Below are positions 50,856-57,919 of a stretch of 64,000 nucleotides of DNA, piece by piece. The translations under genes were made by a program, and so were the position numbers. This DNA is from Scatomorpha merdigallinarum (GTDB taxonomy: Bacteria; Bacillota; Clostridia; Oscillospirales; Oscillospiraceae). The stretch spans positions 1-64,000 of the forward strand of contig DVJA01000043.1 of the NCBI GenBank assembly GCA_018710885.1, in the 5' to 3' direction. Positions within the stretch are counted from its first letter, which is position 1, and each line of letters opens with the position of its first letter. The notes beneath the pieces were generated by a model. That model was not told where the DNA came from. It was given only the letters and a program-made list of their open reading frames with translations, and did no database searches.

Positions 50856-52261
50856 GCACCCGGGAGTTTATACAACTGTTCCTCATGTGTGTCGAGGCCT
50901 TTTTCGTGGTTTATATGGTTGGATACGCAAGCTTCCTATTCCTCTCGGTGACGGTGGGTTCTTCGGAGCTCTATGCCGCCCGACGGCGCAACGAGCTCAA
51001 AAATGAGCTTGAAAACGACTATTACTTGCCTGTCAGCATCATAGTTCCCGCCCACAATGAGGGAGTGACGATAGAGGCCACGATAAAGAGCCTGCTTGCA
51101 CTCGAATACAAGCTCTATGAGATAATTGTTGTGGATGATGGCTCTACCGACGATACGGCGCGAGTGGTGCGTGACGGGTTTAACATGCTGCGGGTTGACA
51201 GGCCTATACAGAGACGTATAGCCTGCCAGCCAGAGCGGGCCATATATGAGTCGCGGCAGTGGAAAGTGCCGGTAACGCTGGTGATGAAGGAAAACGGCGG
51301 CAAGGCCGACGCGTTGAATATGGGTATAAACGTGGCAAAATATCCGTATTTTCTGTGCATTGACGCGGACAGTGTTCTACAGTATGATTCCCTGGAAAAA
51401 ATAGCGCGCCCGATTTTGGAGGACTCCAGGACAGTAGCTGTGGGCGGCGCCGTTAGACCCTGTAACGGCGCCGTGATAGAGAACGGACATGTTACGCGCT
51501 ACCGCATGCCGAAGAACCTGCTGGCAAGCATGCAGGTGCTTGAATACGACCGCAGCTTTTTGGCATCACGCATACTGTTTGACAAATTTAACGGCAATAT
51601 TATAATCTCCGGCGCGTTCGGGCTCTTCCGCAAGAGCCTGGTCATAGCCGCCGGCGGCTATGACGACGACACTATGGGCGAGGACATGGAACTGGTGGTA
51701 AAGCTGCATGTCTTTTGCCGTGAGACGGGAACTCCGTACCGTATACGCTACGCGCCGGATGCCATCTGCTGGACGCAGGTGCCGGAGAAGTTGGGGGATC
51801 TCTGCAAACAGCGGCGCCGGTGGCATATCGGCCTCTTCCAGAGCATGATGAAGCACAGAAACATACTCGCCAACCCTAAATACGGCGCGGTGAGCTTTGT
51901 GTCATATTTCTATTTCCTGCTCTACGAGCTCTTCTCGCCGTACATCGAGATATTTGGCGTCATGACAATGATTCTGGCCTACTTCGTGGATCTCATAAAC
52001 GTGCCGTTCATGCTGCTGTTCTTTGCCATTTACGTTGTGTACACAGCTATACTCTCGCTGACGGCGTTCCTGGCCAGAATACACACGATAGACATGAAGC
52101 TGTATTTTGCAGACCTCATTAAAGCGGTCGGCCTGTGTGTCGTCGAAGTCAGCTGCCTGCGTTTTATCATGGCCTGGGTGCGGACAACGGCGCTTATCGG
52201 CTACAAGAAGAAGAGAAAAACCTGGGGACGTATAGAACGGCAGACAATAGAGTTCAAATAA
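50852..52261 (+). CDS. Processive GT2 glycosyltransferase (BcsA/PgaC-like synthase)
   Basis: 469 residues: membrane segment 11-34, GT-A domain with SIIVPAHNE, D95-D96 in VVDDGS, DAD 171-173, GED (276-278) and QRRRW (320-324), and then about four membrane segments (350-450). The D,D,D/E,D,QxxRW set defines processive synthases such as cellulose, hyaluronan and poly-GlcNAc synthase. It would polymerise a nucleotide-sugar and extrude the chain across the membrane. No PilZ domain is fused. Core enzyme of the operon. Confidence 0.93.
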   Translation: MSTREFIQLFLMCVEAFFVVYMVGYASFLFLSVTVGSSELYAARRRNELKNELENDYYLPVSIIVPAHNEGVTIEATIKSLLALEYKLYEIIVVDDGSTDDTARVVRDGFNMLRVDRPIQRRIACQPERAIYESRQWKVPVTLVMKENGGKADALNMGINVAKYPYFLCIDADSVLQYDSLEKIARPILEDSRTVAVGGAVRPCNGAVIENGHVTRYRMPKNLLASMQVLEYDRSFLASRILFDKFNGNIIISGAFGLFRKSLVIAAGGYDDDTMGEDMELVVKLHVFCRETGTPYRIRYAPDAICWTQVPEKLGDLCKQRRRWHIGLFQSMMKHRNILANPKYGAVSFVSYFYFLLYELFSPYIEIFGVMTMILAYFVDLINVPFMLLFFAIYVVYTAILSLTAFLARIHTIDMKLYFADLIKAVGLCVVEVSCLRFIMAWVRTTALIGYKKKRKTWGRIERQTIEFK

Positions 52262-52303
52262 TCTTAGGTTAGTTCCGGCGAGTGCCGGGGAAAAGAGTTG
52301 TTT

Positions 52304-54106
52304 ATGGATGAGCGCGTATTGATATATGTGGCTGGGAACCCGGAGTTGTACCCGCTCGAGTACTATGACCCGGAGAGCGGGACATACCGGGGCGCCATAC
52401 CGGAGCTGCTTGCAGACTTTGCTCAACAGGAAGGCTACGAGATGGTCTACTACGAGCCCGGGACGGCCGACAGGCGTGAGGCTCTGGCCGGGAATTTGCA
52501 GGCCGACGTGATATCCGGTGTCACTGGGGCCGAGAGCTTCGAGAACACCGTGAGCTCACTCACGCTCTTTGAGACGAACGATGTGAGCTACGGCCTGGCC
52601 TTCACGGAGAGCGCGCCTGAGAGCTTCATCAGCGCCCTGACGGCGTACGCCGAAGCGCGCACTACCGGCGATGTCACGGAAGAGTTGCTCGCGGCCGTGG
52701 CAGTTCCGAGCGCTGGGAACGGTCATGCGCTGCCTGCGATACTCACGCTGGCGGCAGCCCTGTGCGCAGCCTTGGCGGCGCTTGCCATTGTGTGGCGCAA
52801 GGGCAAAAAGCGCGTGACAGCAGCCAGGGTGGAACTGGACACAGATCCGTCCACAGGGCTGTACAACCAGTTTGGCTTTGAAAAGGTGTTTAACAGCACA
52901 GTGAATGACAACAACCGTGCGCTCTACTGTATGCTCTGCTTCCATTTCGAGCTTGGCCACATCGAGCGTGTGGGAGGCCCGGGAGAGATTCCGCGCTTCC
53001 AGCGCTTTGCCGCTGAGGCACTAAAGCGCTGGGTGTCCGGCGACGACATCATGGCGCTTGGCAGCAACGGGGACTTTTTCATATTGCGCCAGTCCGAGAG
53101 CCCGCAGGCGGCCAGGGACTGGGCCATCCGGGTGCGGGAAGAAATGCGAGCTTATGAATGCGCCGGAGCAACGCTTAATCTCAGGGATATCTCGGTAGGT
53201 GTGTTCCCGCTTGCGTCACGCGAGTACGACTATGAGAGCATACTATACCACGCCAGACAATGCGCCATAAGCGCAGGTTATAATGACATGAAAGCAAAAG
53301 TGTGCGGCGCCGGGCAATGCCATATCTGTGAGGAGGAACGCGAGCTCCTGGCAGACCTGGAACGGGGCCTGCAAAACCGGGAATTTCAGCTGAGCCTGCA
53401 ATTTTTCGTAAGCGCCAAGGACTTTCACATAACCGGCGGCGAGGCGCTGTCACGCTGGATGCACCCCAAGCGTGGCCTGCTCAGCGCAGACAGGTTTATA
53501 CCTCTGCTCGAGCGCGAGGGAAGGATAGACAAACTGGACTTTTACATACTTGAGCGCGCCTGTGAGTTCCTGCAGAAGCTGGGCGAGGTGAGGAGCGAGG
53601 ACTTCTTTATCTCCTGTAACTTCTCACGCAGGTCTTTCTCCAAACCGGGCATCAAGGACCAGTGCCGGGAGATAATCGAACGCTATAACTTCCCGCACAG
53701 GGAGCTTATAATAGAAATAACCGAAAGCGGAGACATAAGGCCCGAGGAGGCCGAGCAGATGCGGGAGAACATACTCGCGGTGCGGTCCCTGGGTGTGCAG
53801 GTGATGTTCGACGACTTCGGTATGGGCTATGCCACGTTCCATGACCTTCAGGTTTACCCAATGGACGGATTGAAACTGGATAAGAGTCTGGTGGACTGTA
53901 TGAATACCAGGCAGGGACAGACAATTATGGAAGGCATAGTGCGCACAGGTCACAACCTGGGCCTCGTGATACTGGCAGAGGGAGTAGAGGAGGAGTGGCA
54001 GGTAGAGAAACTGCAGAAGCTGAACTGTGACATTCTGCAGGGATACCTCTTCTATGTACCGTTGCCTGCCGCAGAGGCGTTGCGCCAGGCTGCAGATCCG
54101 AAGTGA
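52304..54106 (+). CDS. EAL-domain c-di-GMP phosphodiesterase with degenerate GGDEF domain and truncated sensor
   Basis: 600 residues. The first 140 look like a shortened periplasmic-binding-protein lobe (YVAGNPELYPLEYYDPESGTYRGAIPELLADFAQQEG...ADVISG), followed by one membrane helix near 142-162. A GGDEF domain is degenerate (GSNGDFFIL). The EAL domain looks active: GGEALSRW, SCNFSRRS, EITES, DDFGMGYA, GLKLDKS, LAEGVEEEW and DILQGY. No signal peptide precedes the sensor part; a TAG closes the frame upstream. TTG 52298 is an alternative start. It would hydrolyse c-di-GMP near the synthase. Confidence 0.9.
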   Translation: MDERVLIYVAGNPELYPLEYYDPESGTYRGAIPELLADFAQQEGYEMVYYEPGTADRREALAGNLQADVISGVTGAESFENTVSSLTLFETNDVSYGLAFTESAPESFISALTAYAEARTTGDVTEELLAAVAVPSAGNGHALPAILTLAAALCAALAALAIVWRKGKKRVTAARVELDTDPSTGLYNQFGFEKVFNSTVNDNNRALYCMLCFHFELGHIERVGGPGEIPRFQRFAAEALKRWVSGDDIMALGSNGDFFILRQSESPQAARDWAIRVREEMRAYECAGATLNLRDISVGVFPLASREYDYESILYHARQCAISAGYNDMKAKVCGAGQCHICEEERELLADLERGLQNREFQLSLQFFVSAKDFHITGGEALSRWMHPKRGLLSADRFIPLLEREGRIDKLDFYILERACEFLQKLGEVRSEDFFISCNFSRRSFSKPGIKDQCREIIERYNFPHRELIIEITESGDIRPEEAEQMRENILAVRSLGVQVMFDDFGMGYATFHDLQVYPMDGLKLDKSLVDCMNTRQGQTIMEGIVRTGHNLGLVILAEGVEEEWQVEKLQKLNCDILQGYLFYVPLPAAEALRQAADPK

Positions 54107-54120
54107 CAGGACGGGGTACT

Positions 54121-55179
54121 ATGACAGAACTTAGGAACACAATGCTCATAGCGGACGGAGATGCTTCCGCGCGCAGTGTTCTGCGCGGGCTCTTCTCACA
54201 CAAAGGGGACATTGCCGAGGCTGGCAGTGTATCTGAGGCAATTGAAGCTATATTAAAGGGCAGTGATGTACTGTGCGTGGCGCTGGTAGATGAAGCTCTC
54301 CCCGGCGGTGGCGCGCTTACACTGCTGCGCGAGCTGTACAATCGGGGAATAAGCCGTAGATTGCCGCTGTTTGTACTGATATCGGAAGTCAACGACAGCT
54401 ATATGCGCGAAGTATTCCGGCTTGGCGCTACCGACGTCCTGATAAAACCCATTATGCCGTTTGTGGCGCTCAGGCGCATAGCCGGTGTGGTAGAGCTGTA
54501 TAAGACGAGAGCGAGGCTCACGTCTCTCGTTGAAATGCAGGAAGAGCATATGAACGAGCAGACACGGCAAATTATAGAACTCAGCCACGGCATGGTTGAG
54601 TCCCTGGCCGCGGCCATAGAGTTCCGCAGCGAAGAGAGCGGCACGCATGTGCGCAGGATACGCGAGATAACGTCGATTTTGCTCAGCGAGACAGTGCTTG
54701 GCGAGGGGCTGGGCTCAAATGAGATAGAACATATAGCGCTGGCCTCGGTGCTGCACGACGTGGGGAAAATTGCTGTGCCGGACGCCATATTGAACAAGCC
54801 CGGCAAGCTCACGCGCGAAGAGTTTGAAATCATGAAGCGGCACACTGTACAGGGCGAAGCGCTGCTTGCAAGCATACCCCAGCTCAGGGAACACGGAAGC
54901 TATAAATATGCCCTGGACATAGCCCGGCACCACCATGAACGCGGCGATGGGAAGGGCTACCCGGACGGCTTGAAATACGGCGAGATAAGCCCCTGGTCAC
55001 GCGCCGTTTCGCTCGCCGATGTCTATGACGCACTGCGGATGCAGCGTGTGTACAAGCCCGCATACAGCCACAGCGAGGCCAAAAACATGATACGGACCGG
55101 ACAGTGCGGCGGCTTTGACGGCGAACTGTTGGAGTCTTTCATGCAGGTCGAGGGACACATTGCGTCACTGTACAAATAA
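54121..55179 (+). CDS. Response regulator with HD-GYP phosphodiesterase domain
   Basis: 352 residues. A receiver domain (about 7-125) carries the phosphoacceptor Asp57 in ALVDEALPG and Lys109 in LIKP. A helical linker leads to an HD-GYP domain with H212-D213 in LHDVGKIAVPD, HTVQGEALL, ARHHHERGDGKGYPDG (GYP 279-281) and LADVYDAL. It is expected to hydrolyse c-di-GMP when its receiver is phosphorylated; no cognate kinase is next to it. ATG 54121 with ACGGGGT; a GTG at 54103 overlapping the EAL gene is possible. Last gene of the operon. Confidence 0.93.
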   Translation: MTELRNTMLIADGDASARSVLRGLFSHKGDIAEAGSVSEAIEAILKGSDVLCVALVDEALPGGGALTLLRELYNRGISRRLPLFVLISEVNDSYMREVFRLGATDVLIKPIMPFVALRRIAGVVELYKTRARLTSLVEMQEEHMNEQTRQIIELSHGMVESLAAAIEFRSEESGTHVRRIREITSILLSETVLGEGLGSNEIEHIALASVLHDVGKIAVPDAILNKPGKLTREEFEIMKRHTVQGEALLASIPQLREHGSYKYALDIARHHHERGDGKGYPDGLKYGEISPWSRAVSLADVYDALRMQRVYKPAYSHSEAKNMIRTGQCGGFDGELLESFMQVEGHIASLYK

Positions 55180-55209
55180 TAATAGCCCGGCTCCGGGCCG
55201 GGCATGGGA

Positions 55210-55242
55210 AAGCGGCCGCCTACAGGCGGCCGCTTGTTTTTT
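55210..55242. terminator. Terminator of the exopolysaccharide-like operon
   Basis: An 11-bp stem AAGCGGCCGCC/GGCGGCCGCTT around TACA and six T residues. A second GC-rich hairpin (GCCCGG...CCGGGC) lies directly before it. Confidence 0.9.
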
Positions 55243-56008
55243 ATTCGGCGGGGCAGATGGCCCAGCAGCGGGCAGGGAAGCCCACGCCGTCACGCAGCTT
55301 CGGGAAAGCGCAGACGATGAGAGCGCCCACAGGCGGGCACTGGTCAAGGTTGCGCATGACCTCGATCTGGAAACGGTCTACCGCGAGTATGTACTGCTCA
55401 CCAGGATAGGGGTAGGCGCCCTCCTTGGTCGTGACGGTGGCGGGATCGGTGTCGGCGGGCTCGTGGCCGATTGCGCCGATGTTGCGGTTCTCTACGAGCC
55501 ACTTTATGGCCTCGACGTCCCAGCCGGGGTAGTGGGGCTGGCCGTTCTCGTCGGGGTTGTCCAGGTTGGACTTCTTGTACCAGTCGCTGCGGAAGGCGAC
55601 GAAGGCGCCCTCGGGGATGCGGCCGTACTGCTCTTCCCACTTCTGGATATCCTCAACCTTGAGCATGAAGTCGGGGTTGGCGGCGCACTCGGCGCTCTTG
55701 TCGATGACGACTAGCGGGTAGACGAGCTCTTTGACGTCGATCTCAGCCATGGTGCGGCCCTTCTCGTGGAAGTGGCGCGGGGCGTCAACGTGGGTGCCGT
55801 ACTGGCTGGCCACGCTGTACTGGATGCAGCGCATGGGGGCCATCATGTCGTCGGGGGTACCGGGCATGTAGTCGAAGAGCAGCGTGCCTTCCAGCGGCTT
55901 GAAGCCGTACCAGTGCGGGGTCTCGGGGCTCAGTTCATGGGTGAGATCCACCCACTTGTACTTCTCGCTCTTGAGCTCGGAAAGTGTGTTCCAAAGTGTC
56001 ATGTTCAT
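55241..56008 (-). CDS. Cyclase-family metal-dependent hydrolase (kynurenine formamidase-like)
   Basis: 255 residues with the family motif YGTHVDAPRHF (metal ligands His-Asp-His, HxGTHxDxPxH-like), DLTHELSPETPHW at the start and GHEPADTD. Members hydrolyse amides or lactones such as formylkynurenine. ATG 56008 follows GGAGGAAGAAGC. Single gene, ending in the terminator it shares with the HD-GYP gene. Confidence 0.88.
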   Translation of the reverse strand: MNMTLWNTLSELKSEKYKWVDLTHELSPETPHWYGFKPLEGTLLFDYMPGTPDDMMAPMRCIQYSVASQYGTHVDAPRHFHEKGRTMAEIDVKELVYPLVVIDKSAECAANPDFMLKVEDIQKWEEQYGRIPEGAFVAFRSDWYKKSNLDNPDENGQPHYPGWDVEAIKWLVENRNIGAIGHEPADTDPATVTTKEGAYPYPGEQYILAVDRFQIEVMRNLDQCPPVGALIVCAFPKLRDGVGFPARCWAICPAE

Positions 56009-56173
56009 GCTTCTTCCTCCAATATCCATGTGAGTTACCGTTCGCCGCTTGACCGGCAAGCAAAGCGATGGTATAATGTGTTCACAAGAGGGGCTGACCC
56101 GTGCCAGCGGGCCCGGCACACCTCCACCAAGTTTATAGCTTGAGAAATGGCCGTTCCGCGTGGGGTGGGGCGG

Positions 56174-56257
56174 TTATTTCTTTTTGGTTACGTTTATAAC
56201 TCCAAAGATAACAACGGCTAACAGATTTAGAAGCATAATAGTTTCCTGTACTGTCAT
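56174..56257 (-). CDS. 27-residue holin-like membrane peptide, candidate type I toxin
   Basis: MTVQETIMLLNLLAVVIFG-VINVTKKK: a short polar start, one membrane helix and a lysine tail, the layout of the small 'putative holin-like toxin' proteins of Firmicutes. It has its own promoter (56314-56342) and a strong GGGGGG ribosome site that is paired with CACCTCC in the leader (56263-56287), as in type I toxin messages. An antisense antitoxin RNA would be expected on the + strand in this interval but was not identified with certainty. Confidence 0.65.
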   Translation of the reverse strand: MTVQETIMLLNLLAVVIFGVINVTKKK

Positions 56258-56262
56258 GTTGT

Positions 56263-56287
56263 CACCCCCCTCTTATGTAAGGAGGTG
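56263..56287 (-). promoter_or_regulatory. Hairpin sequestering the toxin ribosome-binding site
   Basis: In the minus-strand leader CACCTCC (56287-56281) can pair with GGGGGTG (56269-56263) through seven pairs including one G-U. This hides the Shine-Dalgarno sequence ten bases from the ATG of the 27-residue peptide. Confidence 0.6.
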
Positions 56288-56313
56288 CAGCCGTTCCACT
56301 CTTGCTTGGTGGT

Positions 56314-56342
56314 ATTTTAACACAATATATCTCTATTGGCAA
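56314..56342 (-). promoter_or_regulatory. Promoter of the 27-residue peptide gene
   Basis: On the minus strand TTGCCA and TAAAAT are exactly 17 bases apart, giving a leader of about 50 bases. The remaining bases between 56009 and 56173 show no gene. Confidence 0.75.
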
Positions 56343-56343
56343 T

Positions 56344-56386
56344 AAAAACGCCGTGAACCATTTAAAGGCTCACGGCGTTTCGCTTT
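56344..56386 (-). terminator. Terminator of the DUF4358 gene
   Basis: AAACGCCGTGA paired with TCACGGCGTTT, T5 on the minus strand. It directly separates the DUF4358 gene from the toxin promoter. Confidence 0.85.
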
Positions 56387-56865
56387 TAGGCTTCGAAGCA
56401 GCCGGAAAATGCGGCGCTTGCGGTAGTTTTGGCATCCTCGGAGAGAATGGCGTAGAAGACATATTCACCTTCGGTCCAGAGCTGAGCGTTCTGGAGTTTG
56501 GGGAACTCTTCAGGCAGATACTCTGGCATCCAGGAGTCAAGCCGCAGCTGGAGGTAGTTCTGCACGGCAGTGTGAAGAGCCTCGGCCTGAGCGGCGTCAG
56601 CGCCCTTGAAAAGCCCAAATTCATCGATGGTGGTGCCGACGTTCGTGCTCATGACAACGCAGCTCTCATAGTCCTCGCTGGTAAGCGAGAACATGTTCTC
56701 AAGATATTCCGAGGGCATTTCAACCATGTTGTCCGTAGATACTACGGCTTCAATGGCAGAGAGAACGTTGTCGAAGCCAGGGTCGGGGACGTCGGCCTCG
56801 CCGCAGCCGGAAAATGCGGCCAGGGCAATGGCAAGTACCAGAATAAGTGCGATCTGCTTTTTCAT
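56386..56865 (-). CDS. DUF4358 lipoprotein
   Basis: 159 residues. A lipoprotein signal peptide with lipobox (MKKQIALILVLAIALAAFSGC, Cys21) is followed by a DUF4358 domain (YGLF/EFGLFKGADAAQAEALHTAVQNYLQLRLDSW, GEYVFYAILSEDA). Extracellular, membrane-tethered, function unknown. Probably in one unit with the upstream SGNH hydrolase gene. Confidence 0.85.
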   Translation of the reverse strand: MKKQIALILVLAIALAAFSGCGEADVPDPGFDNVLSAIEAVVSTDNMVEMPSEYLENMFSLTSEDYESCVVMSTNVGTTIDEFGLFKGADAAQAEALHTAVQNYLQLRLDSWMPEYLPEEFPKLQNAQLWTEGEYVFYAILSEDAKTTASAAFSGCFEA

Positions 56866-56920
56866 AGCCTCACCTTTCTACAGGCGGCCGGTGCGGCCGC
56901 CATCCCATTTCCACTTGAGA

Positions 56921-57799
56921 TTACTGATAGGCGTGGGTACGCAGATAACCCAGCACGGCATTGAAGCCGTCGGCGTTGAGGTGCAGCCCGTCGCCGTTGC
57001 AATATTCGGCGCGCAGGGCGCCGGATTCGTCCTTCAGCACGCTGCAGGAGTCGGCATAACGTGTGCCGGTGGCTGCGGCCACATCCTGTATCCAGCCGTT
57101 GGCGCGAGTTATGTTGTCGTTGTTTATCTCGCTGTAGTAGGCGTAGCTCGGCATGTTCGGATAGATGCTGTTGCAGATTATCTTGGTATTCGGGCTAACC
57201 TCGAGAATGTTGTTAATGAGGTCGGTGTAGCAGGACTTGAAGGTCTCCTCGTCCATGAAGGAAACACCGTTGACGCCGAGGGTGATAACCAGATATTCGG
57301 GCTGCTTCTGACGCGCGGCCTCCTGAATGCTTATCTCGTTGCCGGAGCCGGGGCGAGGATATTCAACCGTTGCCGTGGCGTAGTTTGAGAGCGTAAGCGT
57401 GCCGCTGGCAGGGGTCCAAACCTGCTCAGTGTTGCGGCCGCCGGTGAGCACTTCATAGTACCACAGACCGTAAGTGGTGCTGTCGCCGAGGAAGGTCAGG
57501 CTGTCAATGTAGCTCTGGCCGGCGTCGGCAGTCTCGCCGAGGACGGTGCTGGGGGCGGCAGAGGGAACGGTACCCGGGTCAGAGGTCTCGCTGCCTGGGT
57601 CGCCGGTACCTACGTCACCGCCGGTGGGGTCACCGGTCTCATCGGTGGGAGCGGCAGACTCAACAGTGGGCGTAGTAATGGGTACATTCTCGCCGGAGCC
57701 GCAGCTCGAAAGTATAAGTGCGAGGAGTACGGCGAGCAGACAAATCAGAATGCCGCCCGTCCAAAGGAAAAATACGGATGATTGTGCGTTGCGTTTCAA
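56921..57799 (-). CDS. Membrane-anchored SGNH/GDSL hydrolase
   Basis: 292 residues: N-terminal membrane helix (SSVFFLWTGGILICLLAVLLALILSSC), a Thr/Pro/Gly/Glu-rich wall-spanning linker (about 33-95), and a SGNH hydrolase domain with FLGDSTTYG (catalytic Ser), TLGVNG, and DGLHLNADGF (Asp/His). Likely an esterase that deacetylates a cell-wall or exopolysaccharide substrate. A TTG start at 57799 with GGGAGATTATATC is preferred. Confidence 0.85.
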   Translation of the reverse strand: MKRNAQSSVFFLWTGGILICLLAVLLALILSSCGSGENVPITTPTVESAAPTDETGDPTGGDVGTGDPGSETSDPGTVPSAAPSTVLGETADAGQSYIDSLTFLGDSTTYGLWYYEVLTGGRNTEQVWTPASGTLTLSNYATATVEYPRPGSGNEISIQEAARQKQPEYLVITLGVNGVSFMDEETFKSCYTDLINNILEVSPNTKIICNSIYPNMPSYAYYSEINNDNITRANGWIQDVAAATGTRYADSCSVLKDESGALRAEYCNGDGLHLNADGFNAVLGYLRTHAYQ

Positions 57800-57919
57800 G
57801 ATATAATCTCCCGGTTTCGCAGGGGTAAATACCCCGATATTGGCCGATCCGGTCAAACGGCCGGGCCGTATGACGCGATGCCGCCTCCCGAGGGAGGCGG
57901 CACGGGATCAAAGGCACTA

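Noticed and set aside
56281..56310. Second T-box because of AGAGTGGAACGGC on the minus strand
   Set aside because: The match to the T-box motif breaks after GGAAC, there is no stem I, and the transcript only encodes the 27-residue peptide.
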